Positions 1-6,217 are shown, counted from the stretch's first letter. The stretch is 8,842 nt of DNA from Actinomycetota bacterium (GCA_947490605.1 CANLHE010000019.1:1-8842), one strand, 5' to 3'. Program-made: numbers and translations. The notes: generated from the letters alone by a model not told the origin.

Positions 1-44
1 GTGCCAGCTAATCTGGCCCCACCTGCTACTCGGAAGCGATCCAT
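1..44 (-). CDS. murA: UDP-N-acetylglucosamine 1-carboxyvinyltransferase, N-terminal fragment (cut by left window edge)
   Basis: Only the first 14 codons and two bases of the next are present, reading MDRFRVAGGARLAG on the minus strand from an ATG at 44-42. This matches the usual opening of MurA (M-[DE]-R-F-x-V-x-G-G-x-x-L-x-G), which leads into the first strand of the EPSP-synthase-like fold. MurA transfers enolpyruvate from PEP to UDP-GlcNAc, the first committed step of peptidoglycan synthesis in the cytoplasm. The catalytic cysteine and the rest of the protein lie outside the window. Context supports the call: in Mycobacterium, murA is likewise divergent from a PduO-type adenosyltransferase, the gene next to it here. 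No clear Shine-Dalgarno precedes the ATG. A TACAAT box lies only 9 bases upstream, so the transcript may be leaderless or nearly so. The call rests on a short match plus synteny. Confidence 0.75.
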   Translation of the reverse strand, partial: MDRFRVAGGARLAG

Positions 45-53
45 AATTAGCCC

Positions 54-59
54 ATTGTA
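54..59 (-). promoter_or_regulatory. Putative -10 box (TACAAT) for murA
   Basis: The minus strand reads TACAAT, which fits the actinobacterial -10 consensus TANNNT, and ends 9 bases before the murA ATG. Transcription would then start within about 0-3 bases of the start codon. A weak -35 candidate (TGACTT, 78-83) is 18 bases further upstream and overlaps the start of the adenosyltransferase gene. This is motif reading only. Confidence 0.4.
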
Positions 60-82
60 ATTGCTTGAGGTAGGGTGAAGTC

Positions 83-658
83 ATGGTCAACCTAACCCGT
101 ATCTACACAAAAACCGGTGATGATGGCACTACCTCACTTGGGGATATGAGCAGAACCTCTAAAAATGATCCACGGATTGAGGCATATGCAACAGTTGATG
201 AAGCAAACTCATCAATCGGTGTAGTTCTTGCAATGGGTGAAATCAAAGATCAAGAAATTATCAAGCTGCTAATTAGAGTACAAAATGACTTATTTGATGT
301 TGGCGCAGATCTTTGTACACCAGTTGTCGATAATCCAACCCATGAACCATTGCGGGTTTTAGAATCCCAAATAGATTATCTTGAATCCCAAATTGATAAA
401 TACAATGAAAATTTGCAACCACTTCGCTCATTTGTGTTGCCATCTGGCACAGCTGCCGCATCTTTAATGCATGTAGCAAGAACTGTAACTCGCAGAGCAG
501 AGCGAGCAACCTGGCATGCAATCCACTCATTTGGTGGCGGAGTAAATCCAATTACTGCAAAGTATTTAAATCGCCTATCAGATTTACTTTTCGTTTTAGC
601 GCGATATGCAAATAAAGAGATCGGTGATCAACTTTGGGTGCCAGGAGCAAACCGCTAA
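83..658 (+). CDS. pduO: PduO-type ATP:cob(I)alamin adenosyltransferase
   Basis: This enzyme moves the 5'-deoxyadenosyl group of ATP to cob(I)alamin, giving adenosylcobalamin for enzymes such as methylmalonyl-CoA mutase. The 191 residues are normal for the family, a trimeric cytosolic helical bundle. The family motifs appear in order: TKTGDDGTT at 9-17 (ATP-binding loop), VDEANS at 38-43, FVLPSG at 117-122, the basic ARTVTRRAER helix at 132-141, and NRLSDLLF at 163-170. LPSG replaces the more common LPGG, which is a mild change. The ATG start gives the usual actinobacterial N-terminus MVNLTRIYTKTGDDG and follows a GGGTGA Shine-Dalgarno with 4 bases between. It is divergent from murA and convergent with the DUF2007-like gene, whose stop overlaps its own by 4 bases. 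The symbol cobO is also used loosely for this activity, but the fold here is PduO, not the CobA/CobO P-loop type. Confidence 0.93.
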   Translation: MVNLTRIYTKTGDDGTTSLGDMSRTSKNDPRIEAYATVDEANSSIGVVLAMGEIKDQEIIKLLIRVQNDLFDVGADLCTPVVDNPTHEPLRVLESQIDYLESQIDKYNENLQPLRSFVLPSGTAAASLMHVARTVTRRAERATWHAIHSFGGGVNPITAKYLNRLSDLLFVLARYANKEIGDQLWVPGANR

Positions 659-677
659 GAATTTAGCGTGGCTCTTG
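642..677. terminator. Putative bidirectional terminator over the pduO/DUF2007 convergent stops
   Basis: An imperfect hairpin spans the two overlapping stop codons. The inner stem is CGCTAA (653-658) with TTAGCG (663-668) around a GAAT loop. The outer stem is CAGGAGC (642-648) with GCTCTTG (671-677), with one G-U pair, separated from the inner stem by a small asymmetric internal loop. No strong T tract follows on either side, so efficient intrinsic termination is uncertain. Confidence 0.4.
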
Positions 678-975
678 CAATCTTTAAGTCTTCTTCAAAA
701 ACTAAAATCTTAGGTCCAGTTTTTGTCTGCGATAACGTAGCTTTAATTCCTACCGATAACAATTTTTGTCTAAGCATTTCACCTTCAATATGATTTTTCG
801 GTGAGGTAACAACCTTTAGTAAACCATATTCATCTTCACTGCCGATCTTCTTATCTCTTTCAATTAATGAATTATTGTTTGAATAAGCCCACCGCAATAG
901 CAACGCTAGCAACCCAACAACCAAGAAGCCCGAGAGTGAGATTAAATATAGATTGTTATTGACTCCGCCTAGCAA
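655..975 (-). CDS. Small membrane-anchored protein with a DUF2007-like domain
   Basis: This 106-residue protein has one predicted N-terminal membrane helix (about 8-30, LYLISLSGFLVVGLLALLL) and a C-terminal domain at about 50-104. That domain reads LLKVVTSPKNHIEGEMLRQKLLSVGI followed by KILVFEEDLKIARATL. The pattern is a strand, then an E-x-E-x-x-R-x-x-L-x-x-x-G-I helix, then a V-x-x-E-D-L-x-x-A-R ending. It resembles DUF2007 ('putative signal transducing protein'), whose function is unknown. The start is TTG at 975: the frame has no ATG or GTG between it and an upstream in-frame TAA, and an AGGGA ribosome site (981-985) lies 5 bases before it. It begins 14 bases after the secreted-protein gene ends, so it is probably the last gene of the ABC-transporter operon. 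The family assignment comes from pattern memory and is moderately sure. Confidence 0.65.
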   Translation of the reverse strand: MLGGVNNNLYLISLSGFLVVGLLALLLRWAYSNNNSLIERDKKIGSEDEYGLLKVVTSPKNHIEGEMLRQKLLSVGIKATLSQTKTGPKILVFEEDLKIARATLNS

Positions 976-989
976 TTTAATCCCTATCT

Positions 990-1700
990 CTATTTAGCAG
1001 GTGTGTAGACATTAGTTGGAATTGTTTCACTAGTTGCTGATTTATGACATATTGCTTGAATGCCTCCGACCACGATTCCATTTTTAGCAACTGCCGCCGC
1101 TGGTAGTCCAGTGCTTGGATCAGTAGTGGTTGCCATAAATAGTGGCTCATCACTAATTAATAGAATATTTGCATATGTTTTAGGTCCAAGCTCGCCATAT
1201 GTTGTACGAAGTCTGCCTAGTAGCACTTTCTTATTCGGGTCAGATGGATCAATACCAGAGACTGTGGATTTAATCTCCCACCATTTACAAATGAAATCAG
1301 CAGCAACAATTACCGCACCACATGCATTTGTTTCACACTTCTTAACATCTGTTGCAAGTTTAATCTTTGCCGAAATCAGGCCTAATAACTCTTTACCACT
1401 TGGTATTTTCGCATAAATACCGCTACTGGCAGTAAAACCAATTGGTGGCCAAACCGGTGATGGTGATGGAATTGGAGTTGCAGTCTTCTTCACCTTCTTT
1501 TTCTTAACTGGCTTTTTTGTTGGTTTCTTACTGGTTGTTGTTGACGGTGAAGATTTAGATGTAGAGGTTGATTTTGTAGCCGCAGGTTTTGGGGATGGCT
1601 TAGCGGTAGCAGTTGGTTTTGGAGTTGGAGTTGCTGCATATGAGCTACTTGAAATTAGTAATGTTGAGAGGAATATTGAAATTACTAACTTAACCTTCAT
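990..1700 (-). CDS. Secreted protein with Pro/Ser/Thr/Lys-rich linker and four-cysteine C-terminal domain, function unknown
   Basis: I do not recognise this 236-residue protein. Residues 1-22 form a Sec signal peptide: a K-x-K start, a hydrophobic core (VISIFLSTLLI), then a likely signal-peptidase cut after SYA. Residues 23-85 are a low-complexity linker rich in TP, KP, SP and KS, with a very basic KKKKVKK patch near 67-72. Such linkers often hold a domain away from, or within, the cell wall. Residues 86-236 look globular, with cysteines at 122, 127, 138 and 218 that could form two disulfides, and a notable CKWWEI stretch. No LPXTG, lipobox or known catalytic motif is seen. The ATG at 1700 is preferred to an in-frame GTG at 1712, because the ATG makes an exact ATGA overlap with the permease stop and sits 6 bases after GGAG (1707-1710). 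The gene belongs to the ABC-transporter operon. Confidence 0.75.
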   Translation of the reverse strand: MKVKLVISIFLSTLLISSSSYAATPTPKPTATAKPSPKPAATKSTSTSKSSPSTTTSKKPTKKPVKKKKVKKTATPIPSPSPVWPPIGFTASSGIYAKIPSGKELLGLISAKIKLATDVKKCETNACGAVIVAADFICKWWEIKSTVSGIDPSDPNKKVLLGRLRTTYGELGPKTYANILLISDEPLFMATTTDPSTGLPAAAVAKNGIVVGGIQAICHKSATSETIPTNVYTPAK

Positions 1701-2491
1701 TCTCGACTCCACTTAAATGTTCTAATTGAGATGATTAATCCAGCAACTAACCAGATAACAAGAATTATTGCAGTCTTTCCAATCTCCCAGGTGCCGGCCC
1801 CCTCTTGAGTCGCAAAATCCTCCGGTAGAAATACTGATCTCATTCCTTGAGTTAGCCACTTAAGCGGAAATACTGCTGCAAATTGTTGCATCCAAGTTGG
1901 TAGCGATGTAAAGACAAAAAATACACCACTAAAAAATTGCAAGATAATTACGATTGGAGATACAACAGCTGATGCGCCTCGACCACTTTTTGGCACAACT
2001 GAGAATGCAATACCTAAGACAGTAGAACAAGCACTACCTAGAATTACTAACCAGGTGAAGTTCCACCAAAGGGTAGGTGAGGTCGGTAGGTTTAAACCAA
2101 ACATCAAGGTTCCAAATAAAAGCAGCAAAGCAGTTTGGATAATCATCAAAATTGTTACCAAAAGTGCCTTACCAATAAAGTATGAAGTTACGGACATTGG
2201 AGTTCCGCGCAAGCGTTTTAATGTTCCATCATCACGTTCCATTGGGATTGTGATGGCAAGTTGTTGAAAACCAGTATTAACTAAACCAGATGCGATCATT
2301 CCAGCCACAAAGTACTGACTGAAGGTAACTCCTGGGGCAATCGTGTCTTTAAATACTGAGCCAAATATAAATAACAAAATAACTGGGAAGAATAGAGTAA
2401 AGACAACTGATTCTCGCTGGCGTAAGAATTGCTTCAACTCAAGCTTTGTACGTAGCAATCCAATTCTAATAACTTGTATTAGTGAATTCAT
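1697..2491 (-). CDS. ABC-2 type transporter permease
   Basis: This is the membrane subunit of an ABC-2 family exporter, the partner of the ATPase encoded just upstream. The 264 residues show about six hydrophobic segments: 28-46, 58-75, 108-130, 145-166, 173-194 and 237-256. An amphipathic basic N-terminus (RTKLELKQFLRQRES) precedes the first. Between segments 2 and 3 lies the family motif E-R-D-D-G-T-L-K-R-L-R-G-T-P (85-98), the cytoplasmic coupling region. Overall it resembles DrrB/YadH-like permeases. Substrates of this family range from drugs to lipids, polysaccharides and wall polymers, and the sequence does not tell which applies. Its ATG overlaps the ATPase stop as ATGA (2488-2491), with a GGTGA ribosome site inside the ATPase gene (2498-2502). 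Its own stop overlaps the secreted-protein start in the same way, so all three are probably translationally coupled. Confidence 0.9.
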   Translation of the reverse strand: MNSLIQVIRIGLLRTKLELKQFLRQRESVVFTLFFPVILLFIFGSVFKDTIAPGVTFSQYFVAGMIASGLVNTGFQQLAITIPMERDDGTLKRLRGTPMSVTSYFIGKALLVTILMIIQTALLLLFGTLMFGLNLPTSPTLWWNFTWLVILGSACSTVLGIAFSVVPKSGRGASAVVSPIVIILQFFSGVFFVFTSLPTWMQQFAAVFPLKWLTQGMRSVFLPEDFATQEGAGTWEIGKTAIILVIWLVAGLIISIRTFKWSRE

Positions 2492-3345
2492 TTAAGTTCA
2501 CCAATCATTCGAAGGTAAATCTCCTCTAAATTCGGCCGCAATACTTGTAGCACTGGGATTTGACCATTAAATTTTTGACTTAGTTTTAGCACCTCTTCAG
2601 TTGGGTTTTGACTTAATATCTCTTGTACTCGACCATTTTCAAGCCAAGTGATTCGAGCTGGTGCGTTATTACGTCCACCTAAAGTATCTGGGGTAGCAAT
2701 CTCAATAATCTTTCCATCATTGATAACTCCTACGCGATCGGCAAGTGCTTGGGCCTCATCTAAGTAATGAGTTGTTAGCAGAATAGTTGTGCCCTCTGCT
2801 TTTAAAGTTCTGATTAAATCCCAAAATGATCTACGAGCCTCTGGATCAAAGCCGGTGGTTGGTTCATCTAAAAACAAAAGTTCTGGGGATCCAATAATGC
2901 CAAGTGCAACATCAAGCCTGCGTCTTTGCCCACCAGATAACTCTCTGGCTTTAGCATTAATTTTTTCTCGAAGTCCAACCTCATCAATTACCTGATCAAC
3001 ATCCCGAGCTTTTTCATAATAATTTGCAAAGTGTGAGATGGTCTCAATTACTGAAAGATCAGCCGCATCAGAGGTTGATTGCAAAACAATTCCAATTTGA
3101 TTTCGCCATCGCTGACCAGCAGCACCTTTAGTAGCTGGATCAAATCCTAAAACCTTTACATCCCCTGAATTTGCACTTCGATATCCTTCTAAAATTTCAA
3201 CCGTAGTAGTTTTACCAGCACCATTTGGGCCAAGGAGTGCAAATATTTCACCGCGCTCAACAGTTAGATCAATTCCAGAAACTGCTACCTTTTCGCCATA
3301 TTTTTTAACAAGGCCACGAACTTCGATTGCAGGGGCAAGGCTCAT
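2488..3345 (-). CDS. ABC transporter ATP-binding protein (DrrA-like, ABC-2 exporter)
   Basis: This is the nucleotide-binding subunit that powers the ABC-2 exporter encoded just downstream. All ABC ATPase landmarks are present: Walker A GPNGAGKT (39-46), Q-loop glutamine 89, signature LSGGQ (136-140), Walker B LLFLDE (156-161) with catalytic Glu161, a GFDP D-loop (165-168), and H-loop His193 in TTHYLDEA. LSGGQRRRLDVA and a C-terminal extension after about 215 place it with the DrrA/CcmA exporter group. At 285 residues it is shorter than the drug-resistance DrrA proteins of about 330. It is the first gene of the four-gene minus-strand operon and diverges from the small zinc-ligand protein across 57 bases. 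The Shine-Dalgarno before its ATG is poor. A TATTCT box (3392-3397 on the minus strand) could be its -10, giving a leader of about 40 bases. Confidence 0.93.
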   Translation of the reverse strand: MSLAPAIEVRGLVKKYGEKVAVSGIDLTVERGEIFALLGPNGAGKTTTVEILEGYRSANSGDVKVLGFDPATKGAAGQRWRNQIGIVLQSTSDAADLSVIETISHFANYYEKARDVDQVIDEVGLREKINAKARELSGGQRRRLDVALGIIGSPELLFLDEPTTGFDPEARRSFWDLIRTLKAEGTTILLTTHYLDEAQALADRVGVINDGKIIEIATPDTLGGRNNAPARITWLENGRVQEILSQNPTEEVLKLSQKFNGQIPVLQVLRPNLEEIYLRMIGELK

Positions 3346-3389
3346 AGCGACATCTTGCCGTAATTGGTAATAAATACTTAAATTGATTG

Positions 3390-3401
3390 GGAGAATACTC
3401 C
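3390..3401 (+). promoter_or_regulatory. Ribosome site inside a small inverted repeat (GGAG-AATA-CTCC)
   Basis: The GGAG Shine-Dalgarno for the GTG at 3403 can pair with CTCC four bases later, leaving only one base before the start codon. A flanking G-U pair (3389/3402) could extend the stem. In the reverse direction the centre reads TATTCT, a possible -10 for the divergent ABC operon. The stem is short and its effect is speculative. Confidence 0.3.
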
Positions 3402-3402
3402 T

Positions 3403-3723
3403 GTGAATAAGCGTAAAGGTAAGAAAAAGGGCAAGAGCAAGCCCTCGATAATTGATGATGAGTCGGATCTGACCACATCGAGTGAAGTAATTGAAGAAGC
3501 AGATGATGGAATATTTGTGGTTAGAAAAATAAGTGGTTCAACTTCAAATAAACCTTATCGCTGCCCTGGTTGTGACCAAGTAATACCAATGGCCACCCCA
3601 CACACTGTCGCATGGCAAGAGCATGATCAAGAAGGCCGGCGTCACTGGCACAACATCTGCTGGAGTAAGCGAAATATGCGAAAGCCAAAGATTGAGCGCA
3701 CTAGAAACGCTCCTAGATATTGA
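3403..3723 (+). CDS. Small actinobacterial CxxC/HxHxxC protein, putative zinc-binding
   Basis: This 106-residue protein starts at GTG (3403) with GGGAG (3389-3393) upstream. Residues 1-14 are a basic Lys/Arg/Gly tail (MNKRKGKKKGKSKP), followed by an acidic stretch to about 35. The core is YRCPGCDQVI (52-61), then PHTVAW (66-71), then RRHWHNICW (79-87). Cys54, Cys57, His81, His83 and Cys86 are plausible zinc ligands. I recall small conserved actinomycete proteins with the same YRCPGCDQ, PHVVAW and RRHWHxxCW blocks, often annotated only as 'ATP/GTP-binding protein'. No P-loop is present here, so that label is not supported. The basic tail would suit nucleic-acid contact, but this is inference. 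It diverges from the ABC operon and is followed by the aldehyde dehydrogenase, which seems to have its own promoter. Confidence 0.8.
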   Translation: MNKRKGKKKGKSKPSIIDDESDLTTSSEVIEEADDGIFVVRKISGSTSNKPYRCPGCDQVIPMATPHTVAWQEHDQEGRRHWHNICWSKRNMRKPKIERTRNAPRY

Positions 3724-3763
3724 GATTTTTGTTGGCAGAATATTTAATTTTCACTTCTTTAGT

Positions 3764-3769
3764 TATAGT
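3764..3769 (+). promoter_or_regulatory. -10 box (TATAGT) of a probable leaderless promoter
   Basis: TATAGT matches TANNNT and is followed by exactly six bases (TAGAAA) and then the ATG at 3776. Transcription would therefore begin at or next to the A of the start codon. No purine-rich Shine-Dalgarno is present in this gap. Leaderless transcripts with this geometry are common in Actinobacteria. The -35 region is not recognisable. Confidence 0.6.
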
Positions 3770-3775
3770 TAGAAA

Positions 3776-5302
3776 ATGAGCAAGACTTTCACCGCCCAGA
3801 ATCCGGCAACTGCCCAACCGGTTGGCAATCCAATTGCTGAGTGGGATTTAGTTCAAACCAGTGCGGCAATAAAAGCTGCTGATGCGGTAAAGGCAAAACT
3901 TTCATCAGCTAATCCAACCCAGCGCGCTGCATTGTTAAATGCAATCGCAAACGCCATTGAAGAACAAAAAGAAAAGTTAGCTGAGACTGCAAATCAAGAG
4001 ACCGCACTTCCGATGGCTCGCCTAACTGGTGAGGTAATGCGAACTGTTATTCAAATTAGAGCATTTGCCAACTTAGTTAAAAACGGTGGACATTTGCTTC
4101 CAATAATTGATTTAGCAGATCCAAACTTTCTTCCCGTAGCCCGCCCTGATCTTCGCAAATCACAACAACCACTAGGTGTAGTAGCAGTATTTGCCGCCTC
4201 TAACTTCCCATTGGCATTCTCAGTTGCAGGTGGAGATACCGCATCAGCACTTGCTGCTGGATGTCCAGTAATTGTTAAGGCCCACCCATCACATCCAAAT
4301 ACAAGTCAACTAGTTTATGAAGCAGTGATTAAAGGCTTAACCTCACAAGGTTTTCCAAAAGAACTGTTTGCAATTGTGCAGGGTGTAAATCCTGAGATCA
4401 CTCATTGGCTTGCTAAAGCGCCAGAGATAACTGCAATTGGTTTTACCGGCTCTGGCCTGGTTGGAAAATTGTTAATAAAGTTATCTCAAGAAAGAGATGT
4501 ACCAATTCCAGTTTATGCCGAGATGGGATCTTTAAATCCAGTTTTCTTTACGCCAGGTGCTTTGGCAGAAAAAGCAGATGAGTTAGCAAAGGCAGCGATG
4601 GATTCAGCACTCCTTGGCTCTGGTCAGTTTTGTACAAAGCCTGGAATTATTATCGTTCCCGATGATGCAAATGGTGACAAATTTATTTCCCAAGTTGAAG
4701 CTCATGTTGCAGCACAAAAAGTTGGACCATTATTAAATAAAGGAATTGCTAGCAGATTTACTGATGCAATTTCATCTCTGACAAAGTCAAATGGATTAAA
4801 GGTTATCTCTGGCACAAATAATCCAGATGGCTTCGGTGTTACGCCAACAATATTTGTCGTTAACTGGTCTGATGTTAAAAATCACCATGACCTGCTTGAA
4901 GAACACTTTGGCCCAACCTCAGTAATTATTAGAGCACCTTTTGATCAATTCTTAACTGTGGCGAATGCAATGGAAGGCCAACTAACCGCCGCTCTTCATG
5001 CTGCAGCTGGTGAGAATGTTAAAGATTTAGTAGCTAAGTTAAGTCAGTTAGCAGGCCGGGTAATTTGGAATGGTTTTCCAACTGCAGTATCGGTAACGGC
5101 AGCTCAAAATCATGGTGGGCAGTGGCCAGCATCATCTACCCACACAACCTCAGTTGGTTTAGATGCGTTATATCGCTTTGTTCGACCTGTGGTTTATCAA
5201 AACTTTCCAGATAATCAGCTGCCAGCAGAGTTACAAAATGCTAACCCGTATGGCATTGAGCGAGTAATTAATGGAGAGCGCAGCAATAAAGCAATTAGTT
5301 AA
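3776..5302 (+). CDS. NAD(P)-dependent aldehyde dehydrogenase, 2,5-dioxovalerate (2-oxoglutarate semialdehyde) dehydrogenase-like
   Basis: This 508-residue enzyme oxidises an aldehyde to a carboxylate with NAD(P)+. Catalytic features are complete: Asn143 in AASNFP, Lys168 in VKAHPSHP (cofactor binding), FTGSGLVG at 223-230, general base Glu249 in YAEMGS, nucleophile Cys286 in GSGQFCTKPG, and Glu376 in EEHFGP. The blocks FAASNFPLAFSVAGGDTASA, VKAHPSHP, AEMGSLNPVF and GQFCTKPG are typical of the ketoglutarate-semialdehyde dehydrogenase branch. That branch makes 2-oxoglutarate at the end of non-phosphorylative pentose, hexarate or hydroxyproline routes. Neighbouring sugar-acid enzymes fit such a pathway. 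A different short-chain aldehyde substrate, such as glycolaldehyde or lactaldehyde, cannot be excluded. Translation is probably leaderless from the ATG. The TAA stop directly abuts the stop of the convergent hydrolase gene. Confidence 0.85.
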   Translation: MSKTFTAQNPATAQPVGNPIAEWDLVQTSAAIKAADAVKAKLSSANPTQRAALLNAIANAIEEQKEKLAETANQETALPMARLTGEVMRTVIQIRAFANLVKNGGHLLPIIDLADPNFLPVARPDLRKSQQPLGVVAVFAASNFPLAFSVAGGDTASALAAGCPVIVKAHPSHPNTSQLVYEAVIKGLTSQGFPKELFAIVQGVNPEITHWLAKAPEITAIGFTGSGLVGKLLIKLSQERDVPIPVYAEMGSLNPVFFTPGALAEKADELAKAAMDSALLGSGQFCTKPGIIIVPDDANGDKFISQVEAHVAAQKVGPLLNKGIASRFTDAISSLTKSNGLKVISGTNNPDGFGVTPTIFVVNWSDVKNHHDLLEEHFGPTSVIIRAPFDQFLTVANAMEGQLTAALHAAAGENVKDLVAKLSQLAGRVIWNGFPTAVSVTAAQNHGGQWPASSTHTTSVGLDALYRFVRPVVYQNFPDNQLPAELQNANPYGIERVINGERSNKAIS

Positions 5303-5317
5303 TTACTTGTAATTAAC
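5298..5317. terminator. Perfect inverted repeat over the abutting convergent stops, probable bidirectional terminator
   Basis: GTTAATTAC (5298-5306) and GTAATTAAC (5309-5317) are exact reverse complements separated by TT. As RNA this gives an 8-bp stem with a CUUG-type loop. Both stop codons (TAA at 5300-5302 and, on the minus strand, 5303-5305) lie within it. A T-rich run (TTATTTTT, about 5322-5329) follows in the plus direction, while the minus side has only a weak T run. The stem is AT-rich, so termination strength is uncertain. Confidence 0.5.
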
Positions 5318-6166
5318 AACCTTATTTTTGATTGTGCCAATTCCTTCAATTGTGGTCACAATGTTCTCGCCACCTTTTAAGAATTTTTCTGGCTTAAAGC
5401 CCATACCAACACCCTCAGGTGTTCCAGTATTAATTACATCTCCGGCTTTTAGCTCCATGAATTGGGAGATATACCAAATACAGTGATTGATTCCGAAAAT
5501 TAAATCATTAGTTCTAGAGTTTTGTCTTACCTCACCATCGATTGTGCAGGTAAGAGAAAGGTTATTTGGATCTAATTTATTTTTTGCAAGCTCATCTGCG
5601 GTAACAATCCAAGGACCCATTGGATTAAATGATGGGAATGATTTTCCCTTTACCCATTGACCACTTCGCTCAACCTGCCAGTGACGCTCTGAAACATCTT
5701 GAGAGATTGTGTAACCAAGGATGTAATTAGGTGCATCCTCTGGTGATTTCAAATATAAAGCGTTCTTACCGATTACAACACAAAGCTCAACCTCGTAATC
5801 TGTCTTTATTGAGTTTGGCGGAACCACAATCTCATCATTTGGTCCAATTACTGTATCTGGTGCTTTCATAAAAATTACTGGTTCAGCAGGTGCTGCCATG
5901 CCACTCTCGATAGCATGCTTTGCATAATTTAAACCAACACAAATTACCTTTGTTGGCCGAGCAACTGGTGAGCCAATTCGGTAATCAGCAATCTTTACTT
6001 TAGGACGAGTACTTAAATCAGCTTTGGCTAATTTTTCGAAGGCGCCGTTTTCTAACTCAACCCGATTAAAATCACTGATTAGATCATCAACAAAGACCGC
6101 TTCAGTATCTGAGACAACAACTGCTGGCTTTTCTTTATAGATCTGACCTAAGCGTGCGATTCTCAT
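5303..6166 (-). CDS. Fumarylacetoacetate hydrolase family protein, likely 2,4-diketo-3-deoxy sugar-acid hydrolase
   Basis: This is a metal-dependent C-C or C-O cleaving enzyme of the FAH superfamily. The 287 residues contain CVGLNYAKHAIESGM (76-90), EPVIFMKAPDTVIGPND (95-111), the metal ligands in TDYEVEL (Glu125, Glu127) and SQDVSER (Asp157), GQWVKGKSF (169-177), and the family's TGTPEGVGMG turn (247-256). NYAKHAIESGM, QVERSGQWVKGKS and the TGTP ending closely resemble 2,4-diketo-3-deoxy-L-fuconate/rhamnonate hydrolases. Those yield pyruvate plus lactate, or glycolate from the pentose analogue. Less likely roles are ureidoglycolate lyase or 2-keto-3-deoxy-acid dehydratase. The ATG at 6166 starts the expected MRIARLGQIY N-terminus. 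An in-frame ATG at 6232 adds 22 residues unlike the family. The gene is divergent from the dehydratase, which would make its substrate precursor. Confidence 0.82.
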   Translation of the reverse strand: MRIARLGQIYKEKPAVVVSDTEAVFVDDLISDFNRVELENGAFEKLAKADLSTRPKVKIADYRIGSPVARPTKVICVGLNYAKHAIESGMAAPAEPVIFMKAPDTVIGPNDEIVVPPNSIKTDYEVELCVVIGKNALYLKSPEDAPNYILGYTISQDVSERHWQVERSGQWVKGKSFPSFNPMGPWIVTADELAKNKLDPNNLSLTCTIDGEVRQNSRTNDLIFGINHCIWYISQFMELKAGDVINTGTPEGVGMGFKPEKFLKGGENIVTTIEGIGTIKNKVVNYK

Positions 6167-6210
6167 AATTCTCACATTTCTGTTGAGGTGAAGTTTTGGC
6201 GCTAATGAAC

Positions 6211-6217
6211 TAGAATA
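6211..6217. promoter_or_regulatory. Overlapping face-to-face -10 candidates (TAGAAT / TATTCT)
   Basis: In the 105-base gap between the divergent hydrolase and dehydratase genes, TAGAATA reads as TAGAAT (6211-6216) on the plus strand and TATTCT (6217-6212) on the minus strand. Both fit TANNNT. If both are used, polymerase could serve only one direction at a time. An alternative plus-strand box is TAACAT (6227-6232). No convincing -35 is seen for any of these. Confidence 0.3.

Noticed and set aside
1..60. Open plus-strand frame ending in TAA at 58-60, as if the tail of an upstream gene
   Set aside because: Its 19 residues match nothing I know, whereas the minus strand of the same bases gives a good MurA N-terminus in the right orientation relative to pduO.
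273..551. 92-codon minus-strand open frame
   Set aside because: It is a shadow of the adenosyltransferase, whose motifs are intact on the plus strand.
1060..1416. 118-codon open frame on the plus strand
   Set aside because: It lies antisense inside the secreted-protein gene, has no family features or clear ribosome site, and the minus-strand gene has a signal peptide and operon context.
1450..1640. Low-complexity stretch as a DNA repeat or mobile-element trace
   Set aside because: It encodes the Pro/Ser/Thr/Lys linker in an unbroken frame; its repetitiveness follows from the protein composition, not from unit repeats.
1701..1712. GTG start at 1712 for the secreted protein
   Set aside because: The ATG at 1700 has a GGAG ribosome site and forms an exact ATGA overlap with the permease stop; the GTG would place four residues before the typical signal-peptide start.
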